DNA of 64,000 nt from an uncultured Bacteroides sp. (lineage in GTDB: Bacteria > Bacteroidota > Bacteroidia > Cytophagales > Cyclobacteriaceae). The stretch covers positions 1 to 64,000 of the forward strand of contig CABHOV010000024.1 in assembly GCA_902168185.1 (NCBI GenBank), given 5' to 3'. The notes below the pieces were generated by a model that was given only the letters and a program-made list of their open reading frames with translations, had not been told where the DNA came from and searched no databases. The position numbers were made by a program, and so were the translations under genes. Positions 17,442 to 25,899 of the stretch are shown here, one piece after another; the first letter of the stretch is position 1, and every line of letters begins with the position of its first letter.

Positions 17442-18047
17442 ATGTTTATAGAACCACATTTAGGGAGCAGGCGTGAACACGGACGTGTTGGATGGATCGA
17501 AGTTATTGCCGGCTGTATGTTTTCCGGAAAGACCGAAGAGCTTATCCGCAGATTAAATCGTGCCATTATTGCGCGCCAGAAAGTTGAGATCTTTAAACCC
17601 GTTATCGATAAACGTTATCACCACGAGCAAATTGTATCGCACAACGCCAACTCTATCCGGTCTACACCGGTAAACTTTGCCAGCGATATTTTACTGCTGG
17701 CCGGAGATTGTGAAGTAGTGGGGATTGATGAAGCACAATTCTTTGATGACGCTATAATTGAAGTATGCAATACGTTGGCCAACGGTGGAAAGCGCGTGAT
17801 TGTAGCCGGCCTCGATATGGACTACGAAGGTAAACCTTTTGGACCGATGCCGAACCTGCTTGCTGTTGCCGAGTTTGTTACAAAAGTTCATGCGATCTGC
17901 GCACAAACCGGTGAGCTTGCTTCGTTCTCATTCAGACTTACAGCAAGTGAACAACAAGTGATGCTAGGTGAGCGCAAGGAATATGAAGCACGTAATCGTC
18001 AATCATTTATGGAAGGAATGAAAAAAAGGAAGAAGACAGATTTATGA
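17442..18047 (+). CDS. tdk: Thymidine kinase lacking most zinc ligands
   Basis: 201 residues, type II thymidine kinase, which phosphorylates thymidine in the salvage pathway. The P-loop is GCMFSGKTEE, the catalytic DEAQFF is in VVGIDEAQFF, and the lasso region is present. The zinc-binding structure that normally has four Cys is largely gone: where CxxC is expected the sequence has Cys153 and Thr156 (CAQT), and where CRxC is expected it has Asn185 and Ser188 (NRQS). The fold may be held without metal. The 3' end overlaps the porZ-like gene by four bases (ATGA), so the two are coupled. Confidence 0.93.
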   Translation: MFIEPHLGSRREHGRVGWIEVIAGCMFSGKTEELIRRLNRAIIARQKVEIFKPVIDKRYHHEQIVSHNANSIRSTPVNFASDILLLAGDCEVVGIDEAQFFDDAIIEVCNTLANGGKRVIVAGLDMDYEGKPFGPMPNLLAVAEFVTKVHAICAQTGELASFSFRLTASEQQVMLGERKEYEARNRQSFMEGMKKRKKTDL

Positions 18048-20287
18048 TTGCTGCCCGCAGAAATTTTTCCAAACACACTATACAACGTCAACCTTTCAGC
18101 TTTTCGTTTCAGGCTTTAAGTTTCAGCCTTCTGCTTTTAACTGTTACTTCTTACGCACAGGAAATTCCTATAGGCACGTGGCGTGTGCATACTTCTTATA
18201 ACTCTATTAAAAGTATAGCGATTGATGATGACTATATTTTCGGTGCAGCCACCAATGGTATCATGGTGCTTGATCGTGAAGACAATAGCATCACGAGTTA
18301 CTCCAAGTTGAGTGGACTTAGTGGGACGACTGTAACCTATATTCAATACGATGCTCTTACTGAGCAACTCCTGATCGCATATGACGATGGAAAAATTGAT
18401 GTGATAAAGAATAATGTGATCAAGTCGCTTGATCCATTGGCGAATGCATCGATTACCGGTTCAAAGAAAATAAATCACATCGCTATAAATAATGGGCTCG
18501 CATATTTTGCTGCAGACTTTGGAGTAGTGGTATTTGATCTTTCGCGGGCTGAGGTTAAAGAAACCTGGCGTGACCTGGGTGTAACAGGTGAGACACTAAA
18601 AATTAATGCCGTTACTTTTAAAGATGACAGTATATTTCTCGCTACAGAAAAAGGTATACTGGCAGGAGATCTTCAGGATAACCTATTGGATTTTGCAAAC
18701 TATAAACGTTTCAATACCGGAATGCTGAGCGGATCTATACAGGCTATAGCAAGTTTTAATTCCAAAGTTTACGCTGCAATAAATACAACAGGCATCGTCA
18801 GTTATATTGCAGCGAATTGGACAAATGAAAGTTATTTATCAGGAGAGATCTTTACATTTTTAAATGCTTCGGGATCTGATCTACTTGTGGGGGCAGATGA
18901 TAAACTTTGGAAGATCAATGCTGCAAATGTTTTGACGGAGGTGACAGATGAAAAAATTGAAGCCCCCCTTTTTGCTTTGGAAGAGAACGGTAAGTTCTGG
19001 ATTGGAGATGACGTTAATGGGCTGTTGTCAAACTATAGTGGTTCATTTCAAAGTTATCTGCCAAATGGACCCACACAACCGGATATCTTTCGACTGGCGT
19101 ATGCCGATGGCGTTGTATGGAATATTCCCGGGGGATATAGTTCAGGTTCAGGTTTCATAAGGCTGGGTAATCCTGGTATAGTAGATGAATTTATCAATGG
19201 AGTTTGGTCTCCTCGAAAAACATCGCTCAAAGATATAACTAATGTTGCCAGCAGCCAGCAATCGCAGTCAGTATACTATGCTTCTTTCGATCGTGGTGTG
19301 GAGAAAATAAATTCAGACGGAACATCAATCGTATATAATGAAACCAATAGCACGCTTGGTGCAGCGAATGTAACTGCGATTGAAAATTCGTCAGCAGGAC
19401 TTTGGGTTGCGGAATACGGCACGCTTAACTCACTTCACATACTAAAAGAGGATAATACGTGGGAGTCTTTCCCTGCTCCTATATTTGCAGCACGTTACCC
19501 CGTAGATTTAGCTATAGATTTGTCAGGCTATATATGGATGGTTACGAATCCCGCTCAAGGAGGAGGCATTTATGTGTTTGATAAAGCCAGCAAAGGATAT
19601 GAGTATATAACGGATCAAAGCGGAAGCGGAGCGTTGCCAAGTAAAAATGTGCGTTCAATCGCTATGGATCGTGATGGTTTAATGTGGGTAGGAACAGATA
19701 TAGGAGTGGCTTATTTTTTCGAACCGTCAGGAGAAGCTGTTAAGCCTATTTACGAAAGTCGCTTTTTGTTGCGCGATGATAAAGTGACCGCGATTGCTAT
19801 AGATGGCGGCAACCGGAAGTGGATGGGAACAGAGCGTGGTGTTTGGCTGTTCAATGCTACAGGCGAAGAGCTTATCTATAATTTTACAACTGCGAACAGC
19901 CCATTGCTTTCAAATGTGATTAGAGATATTGCAATTAACCAGAAAACCGGGGAAGTTTTTTTTGCAACGGATAAAGGTATAATCTCTTTCCGGAGCGATG
20001 CTACAGAGAGCGATTTTTCATTTCAATCGGTTAAGATTTTTCCCAACCCCATTACAAATAGTTTTAATGGAAGCGTTGGTATAAATGGACTTGCCACCGA
20101 TGCTTTAGTTAAGATCACTGATATCAGTGGAAAGCTTATCTGGCAAACGCAAGCCAGTGGTGGCACTGCCACCTGGAATGTGCGCGATTACAACGGCAAG
20201 CGTGCGGCAACAGGTATATACCTTGTTTTTGCTGCGACTTCCGATGGAGCAGAGAGCGTTGTCGGGAAGATTGCTGTTGTTGAATGA
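18044..20287 (+). CDS. porZ: PorZ-like type IX secretion surface protein
   Basis: 747 residues, close to the 776 of Porphyromonas PorZ. A signal peptide ends at TSYAQ (about residue 39) after a long basic N-region. Two beta-propellers follow, built of two-component-regulator-like repeats (DRDGLMWVGTDIGVAYF, IDGGNRKWMGTERGVWLF). The last 80 residues are a type A type IX sorting domain: VKIFPNPI, VKITDISGKLIW, then GIYLVFAA and GKIAVVE. PorZ works on the cell surface in the attachment complex that links A-LPS-like glycan to secreted proteins. Coupled to tdk upstream; recO follows 50 bases on. Confidence 0.85.
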   Translation: MIAARRNFSKHTIQRQPFSFSFQALSFSLLLLTVTSYAQEIPIGTWRVHTSYNSIKSIAIDDDYIFGAATNGIMVLDREDNSITSYSKLSGLSGTTVTYIQYDALTEQLLIAYDDGKIDVIKNNVIKSLDPLANASITGSKKINHIAINNGLAYFAADFGVVVFDLSRAEVKETWRDLGVTGETLKINAVTFKDDSIFLATEKGILAGDLQDNLLDFANYKRFNTGMLSGSIQAIASFNSKVYAAINTTGIVSYIAANWTNESYLSGEIFTFLNASGSDLLVGADDKLWKINAANVLTEVTDEKIEAPLFALEENGKFWIGDDVNGLLSNYSGSFQSYLPNGPTQPDIFRLAYADGVVWNIPGGYSSGSGFIRLGNPGIVDEFINGVWSPRKTSLKDITNVASSQQSQSVYYASFDRGVEKINSDGTSIVYNETNSTLGAANVTAIENSSAGLWVAEYGTLNSLHILKEDNTWESFPAPIFAARYPVDLAIDLSGYIWMVTNPAQGGGIYVFDKASKGYEYITDQSGSGALPSKNVRSIAMDRDGLMWVGTDIGVAYFFEPSGEAVKPIYESRFLLRDDKVTAIAIDGGNRKWMGTERGVWLFNATGEELIYNFTTANSPLLSNVIRDIAINQKTGEVFFATDKGIISFRSDATESDFSFQSVKIFPNPITNSFNGSVGINGLATDALVKITDISGKLIWQTQASGGTATWNVRDYNGKRAATGIYLVFAATSDGAESVVGKIAVVE

Positions 20288-20337
20288 ATTGACCGACCTC
20301 CAAATATATACCCATAACGCAATAGCTGCCTATACAG

Positions 20338-21003
20338 ATGTTACATAAAACCCGCGGCATTGTTTTCAGATATACTAAATATGGAGATACTTCCATCATC
20401 GTAAATATATTTACGGAGGTCTTTGGTATGCAAAGCTATATTGTGAATGGTGTGCGCAGCCAAACGGCAAGGAGCAGAATAGCATTGTATCAGCCGCTTA
20501 CGTTGCTGGACCTTGTGGTATATCATCGCGAGAATGCAAATATTCTGCGTATCAAGGAGATCAAATGCTTATACCCGTATCACAACATTCCGATAGACAT
20601 TCGAAAGTCAGCGTTGGCGATGTTCATAAATGAAGTGATCAACAGAACTGTAAAGGAAGAAAGTCATGCTCAAGAGTTGTGTGAGTTCCTTATACAATCG
20701 TTGATAACCCTTGACAAGCAGAGCAAGGTTGAGAATTTTCATTTGATATTTCTCATCAAGCTAAGTCGCTACCTGGGCTTTGGTGCGCAAACTAAAAATG
20801 AAGTTGTAGGAGGACGCCTTGCATCGTTGGAAGCAGAAGCGATGCTCGAACACGTTGTGAATGCAGAGTATGATACGACACTTCCGATTACAAATACATT
20901 GCGCAGAGAACTACTCGAAGTACTCATGAGTTTTTATTCCGATCACATTGATACGTTGGGAGAGATGAAGTCGGTGCAGGTGTTAAGAGATGTGATGAGT
21001 TGA
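20338..21003 (+). CDS. recO: DNA repair protein RecO
   Basis: 221 residues. RecO binds SSB and RecR and helps load RecA at gaps. The N-terminal OB fold is recognisable from KTRGIVFRYTKYGDTSIIVNIFTE and the following GMQSYIVNGVR; the C-terminal helical part begins near EVINRTVKEE. The usual zinc-finger Cys are absent, as in many Bacteroidota RecO proteins. Follows porZ on the same strand. Its stop codon is immediately adjacent to the stop of the convergent archaemetzincin gene. Confidence 0.9.
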   Translation: MLHKTRGIVFRYTKYGDTSIIVNIFTEVFGMQSYIVNGVRSQTARSRIALYQPLTLLDLVVYHRENANILRIKEIKCLYPYHNIPIDIRKSALAMFINEVINRTVKEESHAQELCEFLIQSLITLDKQSKVENFHLIFLIKLSRYLGFGAQTKNEVVGGRLASLEAEAMLEHVVNAEYDTTLPITNTLRRELLEVLMSFYSDHIDTLGEMKSVQVLRDVMS

Positions 21004-21636
21004 TTAATGACTGATTTTGTCTTTGCAAACCATGCACAAATCAACATTTACTTGATCAATGGTCTTGATTGATTCTGCAGCATCTGTCATCACACAATGT
21101 TTATTCTCACAATGATCAAGACCTAGATTATGGCCAAGCTCGTGAATACAAACTTTTTGCAATCTACCTGTTAATTTATTTTGTGGTGTACTTAGTCTAA
21201 AGGTTGACGCTACACAACTAGCTCCTGGCATATAGCCAAGGCCAAATATACCCCAATCTCTATATTTCTCCTGCGGCTCTTTTATATTCCCTTGTTGATC
21301 TCGCTTGGTTGTTGATATATCTTTTTTTGTTAAGCCAAGAATATAGGTAACCGTATCGGGTTTCGTCTGTTCCAAAAGTTTTAACAACAGGTCAGCTCTA
21401 TAGCGTGGGGTTTTTATCGTTGTGATGGTTTCCTTGGGAATTGGTTTGTGTGGAAGCGTAATGCATTCAAATCCATAGACCTTTTGTACAGCGCTAGCCA
21501 CTGTTGATATATACTTAGTGTCGAAGTTGTCGTACGGTTGGATAGCCACCACCGTTACGTCCCCGTTTTTTTTACATGAAGAAAATAATAATAAGCAAAG
21601 TAATGCTATACATGACCGACCGTTACAGGACACCAT
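21004..21636 (-). CDS. Exported archaemetzincin-type zinc protease (lipoprotein)
   Basis: 210 residues. The full family M54 pattern is present: HELGHNLGLDH at residues 165-175, then C-x4-C-V-M (Cys176, Cys181) and after 17 residues CMVC (Cys201-Cys204). The three His bind the catalytic zinc and the Cys set holds a second structural zinc. The N-terminus (CIALLCLLLFSSC) is a lipoprotein signal, so the enzyme should sit in the periplasm or outer membrane, whereas the better-known archaemetzincins are cytoplasmic. The gene begins three bases after the SMP-30-like gene, so they share a transcript. Physiological substrate unknown. Confidence 0.85.
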   Translation of the reverse strand: MVSCNGRSCIALLCLLLFSSCKKNGDVTVVAIQPYDNFDTKYISTVASAVQKVYGFECITLPHKPIPKETITTIKTPRYRADLLLKLLEQTKPDTVTYILGLTKKDISTTKRDQQGNIKEPQEKYRDWGIFGLGYMPGASCVASTFRLSTPQNKLTGRLQKVCIHELGHNLGLDHCENKHCVMTDAAESIKTIDQVNVDLCMVCKDKISH

Positions 21637-21639
21637 CGA

Positions 21640-22524
21640 TCAATACCCTTTCCCTGCTATATCATTTCTAAACATCTCCATTCCTTTTCTGTCTTGTAGC
21701 GTAACAAAAACGAGTTTGCCATTCAATCCGCCAAACACCAGGTTGCTGCAGTTCTTGCCTTTCAATTGGACTTCGCGAATCAGCTCGCCCTTTGGCGACA
21801 GTATTGCAATTGTACCTTTACCATACCGTGTTACATATAGGTTACCCTCCTTGTCGCACTTCATACCATCGAAACCAAAATCAGGAAACTCTGCAAAGAG
21901 TCTTTTGTTGGAAATGTTTCCATCAAAGTCTACATCGAATGCCCAGATTTTTCGCTGAACACTTTCATTTACATATAGTATTCTTTCATCCGGACTCAGC
22001 TCTATACCATTGGTTGTACCCATCTTGTCATCGAGCAATACAGCTTTACCACCTTTATCAATACGCCAGATTTTACCGGTGCTTTCTTTCCAGTTAGGGT
22101 CTGAAGCAAACAACTGATTCTTACTGTTGATGCATATATCATTGGGTTGATTGAAGCCATCGTTGTGAGCATATACCGACACCTTTTTATTTTTCATATT
22201 TACCTTCAACACATTGTGTGCGCTGAAATCTGCCAGGTACATGTTGCCTTTGCTATCGAACTTTATACTGTTGGCAGTACTTCCTTGAGGAAGCGTTAAG
22301 AATAAAGAGATCTTTCTATTCGGAGCAATCAATCCAATCGTTCCGTCTTTTTGATAGTTTACTACATAAAGATTACCGGCTTCGTCAAAGCATGGGCCTT
22401 CTATATTATTCGTGAATAAATTCTCTGCTGTAAAATCTTCCGTTATAAAATGTCGTTGAAAATCCTGCGCATGTAGTGTTACTATGCTGCCAGTTAATAG
22501 AAGAAGTACAAGTAATCGTATCAT
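21640..22524 (-). CDS. SMP-30/gluconolactonase-like secreted propeller
   Basis: 294 residues with a signal peptide (IRLLVLLLLTGSIVTLHAQ). The rest is a six-bladed beta-propeller of the SMP-30/NHL type, with blades such as FDEAGNLYVVNYQKDGTIGL, FDSKGNMYLADFSAHNVLKV and CDKEGNLYVTRYGKGTIAIL, and metal-site candidates in NDICINSKNQLF and NGIELSPDERILYV. Relatives hydrolyse lactones or simply bind sugars or metal. It is the first gene of a pair with the exported archaemetzincin; whether they work together is not known. Thirty bases separate it from the YciO-type gene upstream. Confidence 0.85.
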   Translation of the reverse strand: MIRLLVLLLLTGSIVTLHAQDFQRHFITEDFTAENLFTNNIEGPCFDEAGNLYVVNYQKDGTIGLIAPNRKISLFLTLPQGSTANSIKFDSKGNMYLADFSAHNVLKVNMKNKKVSVYAHNDGFNQPNDICINSKNQLFASDPNWKESTGKIWRIDKGGKAVLLDDKMGTTNGIELSPDERILYVNESVQRKIWAFDVDFDGNISNKRLFAEFPDFGFDGMKCDKEGNLYVTRYGKGTIAILSPKGELIREVQLKGKNCSNLVFGGLNGKLVFVTLQDRKGMEMFRNDIAGKGY

Positions 22525-22554
22525 AGAAGGGTATATTTAGCAGTATAAAAATAA

Positions 22555-23184
22555 TTATAAATATTGATCGAGGTCTCCAAGTCCCTGGCGCAAAATCGTC
22601 AACTCATCGCCTGTACAGTCAACAACAGTAGACGGTACGTTGCCTCCCACTCCACCATCAATCACCAAATCTACTTTATGTTTAAAGTCTTCATAGATTT
22701 CTTCCGGATCGGTTGTGTATGCTTTTATCTCATCGTCATCTTTAATGGATGTTGTGATGAGTGGATTTTGAAGATGCTCAACAATAGTACGGGGGATTGA
22801 ATGATCGGGTATACGAATACCCACGGTCTTTTTATTCACATTAAGAATTTTGGGAACGCGACTGCTTGATTCAAGAATAAACGTGAACGGACCTGGTAAA
22901 GCTTTCTTTAATATTTTAAAAATGGGTGTGTCTATTCTGTGTGCGAATTCTGATATATGACTGAGGTCGTTGCAAATGAACGAAAGATCAAGCTTTTGTG
23001 GTTTAATGTTCATGATCTGACAGAGACGTTCAATTGATTTCCGGTTCATGAGATCGCAGCCAATGCCGTAGATGGTATCGGTGGGATAGATGATAATTCC
23101 ACCATCTTTCAATACCTCAACAACGTGGTTGATTTTTCTGATTTCAGGATTTTGAGGATGTATTTTTAGTAATTCCGCTGCCAT
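22555..23184 (-). CDS. YciO-type Sua5/YrdC family protein
   Basis: 209 residues with the YrdC double-stranded-RNA-binding-like fold: [18 protein letters not shown], then [17 protein letters not shown] and PLITTSIK, ending [18 protein letters not shown]. The KxR motif that binds the adenylate in true threonylcarbamoyl-AMP synthases is replaced by [12 protein letters not shown], and the overall pattern fits E. coli YciO better than TsaC. YciO is related to t6A synthesis but its activity is weak or different, so I do not assign tsaC. It lies ahead of the SMP-30/archaemetzincin pair. A near-perfect -7 box (TATCTTTA) is at 23192-23199. Confidence 0.85.
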   Translation of the reverse strand: MAAELLKIHPQNPEIRKINHVVEVLKDGGIIIYPTDTIYGIGCDLMNRKSIERLCQIMNIKPQKLDLSFICNDLSHISEFAHRIDTPIFKILKKALPGPFTFILESSSRVPKILNVNKKTVGIRIPDHSIPRTIVEHLQNPLITTSIKDDDEIKAYTTDPEEIYEDFKHKVDLVIDGGVGGNVPSTVVDCTGDELTILRQGLGDLDQYL

Positions 23185-23252
23185 TTCTTTCTAAAGATAG
23201 ATATTCGGCAGAAATCAAAAGTCGTTCCTGCGGGAGGTTAAGGCTGTTTTAT

Positions 23253-23260
23253 TATTTTTG
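23253..23260 (+). promoter_or_regulatory. Bacteroidota -7 box before mltG
   Basis: TATTTTTG fits TAnnTTTG exactly and ends 17 bases before ATG 23278. No clear -33 TTG upstream. Confidence 0.5.
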
Positions 23261-23277
23261 ATACCTCGTATTTTATT

Positions 23278-24330
23278 ATGAAACCCAATAAGCGTTTAAT
23301 TTTATTTCTCCTGGTAGCAATTCTGGGCATATCGTTCAGTTACTATGCTTACCAAATTGTATACACTCCCAACATTCTGGTAGGGATGGATGATCGATTA
23401 TTCATTGTTGAAGAAGGTTCTGATTTTAAGGACATCCAGAGAAAACTTCATGAAGGCAGAGTTGTAAACGACCTGGTGTCTTTTAGTTTTCTTGCCAAGC
23501 TCAGCGGCTATGCAGATCAGTTAAAACCTGGCCGCTATATTTTGCGCAAGAACATGACGAACCTGCAGGCGTTGAAAATTTTAAAATCCGGAAAGCAAGA
23601 GCCTGTAAAAATTACTTTCAATAATGTTCGTCTCGTTTCCGAATTGGCAGAGCGCATTACGCGGAACCTGGGAATGAAGCCTGAAGAATTTGAAGCGGCA
23701 TTGATAAAATTTGCCATGACGAATTCATATGGTTTTAATAAAGACAACATCATGACGATGTTTATACCGAATACATACGAAGTATATTTCAATGTAGCGC
23801 CTGAAGCTCTGGTAGAAAAAATGCATGGTGAGTATCAAAAATTCTGGACCGATGAGCGAAAAGAAAAAGCGAAGGTTGTTGGATTAACACCTATTGAAAT
23901 ATCGGTGCTGGCTTCTATCGTGCAAGCCGAAAGTATAAATGCAAAAGAAGCGCCCGTAATCGCTGGCCTATATTTGAATCGTTTAAAGAAGGGCATTGCT
24001 TTACAGGCAGATCCTACGCTTGTGTTTGCTGTAGGTGATTTTTCACTGAAGCGTGTGCTGAATGTGCATAAGCAAATTGATTCTCCTTACAACACCTATA
24101 AATATCCAGGCTTACCACCCGGGCCAATCAATATGCCGGAGATCCGCTCGCTGGATGCCGTGTTAAACTATACACCTAGTGACTATTACTATATGTGCGC
24201 CAAGGAGGATTTTTCGGGCAACCATAATTTCACAAACAGTTACGAGGAACATATGAGCAATGCCATACGTTACCAAAGAGCACTTACTCTCGAGCAGCAA
24301 AAGGGAGAAGCGCTGAGAAATAAACAGTGA
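23278..24330 (+). CDS. mltG: Endolytic murein transglycosylase MltG
   Basis: 350 residues. One N-terminal membrane segment (residues about 6-27) anchors the enzyme to the inner membrane facing the periplasm. A LysM-like part follows (DFKDIQRKLHEGRVV), then the YceG catalytic domain: ASIVQAES with the catalytic Glu, PVIAGLYLNRLKKGI, LQADPTLVF, and YPGLPPGPINMPEIRSLDA. MltG cleaves nascent glycan strands and sets their length. It heads a plus-strand unit with the thioesterase (four bases on) and the YihY gene. Confidence 0.95.
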   Translation: MKPNKRLILFLLVAILGISFSYYAYQIVYTPNILVGMDDRLFIVEEGSDFKDIQRKLHEGRVVNDLVSFSFLAKLSGYADQLKPGRYILRKNMTNLQALKILKSGKQEPVKITFNNVRLVSELAERITRNLGMKPEEFEAALIKFAMTNSYGFNKDNIMTMFIPNTYEVYFNVAPEALVEKMHGEYQKFWTDERKEKAKVVGLTPIEISVLASIVQAESINAKEAPVIAGLYLNRLKKGIALQADPTLVFAVGDFSLKRVLNVHKQIDSPYNTYKYPGLPPGPINMPEIRSLDAVLNYTPSDYYYMCAKEDFSGNHNFTNSYEEHMSNAIRYQRALTLEQQKGEALRNKQ

Positions 24331-24334
24331 TTCA

Positions 24335-24742
24335 ATGTATAGATCCGAAACTAAAATCCGTGTGCGATATGGTGAGACCGATCAGATGGGATATGTATAC
24401 TACGGATTTTATGCGATGTATTACGAAGTGGCGCGCGTAGAAAGCTTGCGACAGTTAGGTTTATCGTATAAGGAAATTGAAGCGATGGGCATCATGATGC
24501 CTGTGTTGGAGAATCACTCGAAGTATCTGGCGCCTGGCAGGTATGATGAGTTGTTGCGCATCGTAACTACAATACCTGAAAAGCCGAGTATAAAAATCCG
24601 CTTTCAATATGAGATCTTTAATGAAGAAGATAAACTCATCAACCGCGGAGAAACACTCTTGGTATTTGTTGACAAGATAACGAAACGACCATGCCGTCCA
24701 CCTGAGGCAATGGAAACTATACTGGAGCCATTTTTTAAATGA
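24335..24742 (+). CDS. Acyl-CoA thioesterase, YbgC/FadM type
   Basis: 135 residues, a single hot-dog fold. The N-terminus has RVRYGETDQMGYVYYGFYAMYYEVAR, with the catalytic Asp of the TDxxGxVxxxxY pattern, typical of 4HBT thioesterases. It starts four bases after mltG and overlaps the YihY gene by four bases (ATGA). Relatives hydrolyse short- or medium-chain acyl-CoA, or act in phospholipid metabolism next to tol-pal genes; the substrate here is open. Confidence 0.9.
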   Translation: MYRSETKIRVRYGETDQMGYVYYGFYAMYYEVARVESLRQLGLSYKEIEAMGIMMPVLENHSKYLAPGRYDELLRIVTTIPEKPSIKIRFQYEIFNEEDKLINRGETLLVFVDKITKRPCRPPEAMETILEPFFK

Positions 24743-25743
24743 AGTATAAATATAAACGCATCTTATTACAATGGAGTCCTGGTCGTCACGTCATAACGTG
24801 GCTTAAGAAAGTACGATTTAAAAAATACGAGAACGTTTCTTTATACAAGATCTTAAAATTGTTCATTGAAAACCTGATGGACGATGAGATCATGGATCGC
24901 GCGAATGGTGTAGCCTATAATTTTATCCTGGCTATTTTCCCTGCGATCATCTTCCTCTTTACATTAATTCCATACGTCACTCCTTTTTTCTCTGGCATCA
25001 CAGACGATAGCATTCTGCAGTTTTTAGGAGCGATGATCCCTCCGTCTATGTTTGATGTAGTTGCGCCTACAGTGAAAGATATAGTCAGCAACCAACGGGG
25101 CGGTTTGTTGTCGTTGGGTTTTCTATTCTCTGTATACTTATCTACCAATGGAACGCTGGCACTCATGCGTGCCTTCAACGCTTGTTACAGAACTATTGAA
25201 AGACGTAGCGGTTTAAAAACAAGAGTGATCGCTACAGGGCTTACGCTCAATCTCGCATTTGTTGTACTGCTCGCCATTGCACTTCTTGTGGTAGGCCAGT
25301 TTGTGCTGGACTATATTATGCAATTCGACTGGCTTAACATCGATAAGTTTACCGTATTCCTGATTTTCGCACTTCGCTTCCTCGTTATATTTATAGTGTT
25401 CTTTCTGGCGATATCAACGCTATATTATTTCGGTCCTGCTATTCACTATAACTGGAGGTTCTTTTCATTGGGCTCCCTGGTGGCAACGTTCCTTACATTG
25501 GCAGTATCGTATGGTTTCTCATTTTACGTAACGAACTTTTCTACCTATAACAAAGTATACGGATCCATCGGTGTGTTGATTGCGCTCATGGTATGGATAC
25601 AGCTTGTTACAGTTGTATTATTGATCGGCTATGAGATCAATGCAACCATTCATCATGCTATACGCAGAGAGGCGTTGTGGAATGCAAGGAAATACAGAAA
25701 GCAGAAATCTGTTCCAGGAAACATCCAATCACACGAACTATAA
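24739..25743 (+). CDS. YihY/BrkB family membrane protein
   Basis: 334 residues with six hydrophobic segments between about residue 60 and 305. Family signatures are RANGVAYNFILAIFPAIIFL in the first segment, YGSIGVLIALMVWIQL near the end, and GYEINATI. The family was once misnamed ribonuclease BN; it is now viewed as an integral membrane protein of unknown transport function. The N-terminus is basic. Last gene of the mltG unit, overlapping the thioesterase by four bases and followed after about 100 bases by a hairpin terminator. Confidence 0.9.
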   Translation: MKYKYKRILLQWSPGRHVITWLKKVRFKKYENVSLYKILKLFIENLMDDEIMDRANGVAYNFILAIFPAIIFLFTLIPYVTPFFSGITDDSILQFLGAMIPPSMFDVVAPTVKDIVSNQRGGLLSLGFLFSVYLSTNGTLALMRAFNACYRTIERRSGLKTRVIATGLTLNLAFVVLLAIALLVVGQFVLDYIMQFDWLNIDKFTVFLIFALRFLVIFIVFFLAISTLYYFGPAIHYNWRFFSLGSLVATFLTLAVSYGFSFYVTNFSTYNKVYGSIGVLIALMVWIQLVTVVLLIGYEINATIHHAIRREALWNARKYRKQKSVPGNIQSHEL

Positions 25744-25846
25744 ATGACCAGGCTCTCATCTATATTTATAGTTCAGGACTACAGCTGTGAGATAAATATT
25801 TGATTCGTATTTTCATGAGGAATCAATACAGAAAGGTATAGAATAA

Positions 25847-25874
25847 AAAAGGCGTCCCGTTTGGAACGCCTTTT
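25847..25874. terminator. Bidirectional hairpin terminator
   Basis: AAAAGGCGT pairs with ACGCCTTTT across a ten-base loop, giving a perfect nine-pair stem with T-runs on either strand. It lies between the convergent mltG unit and secDF and probably ends both transcripts. Confidence 0.85.
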
Positions 25875-25899
25875 CTGTTATTTGTCAGACTGGCTTGAC

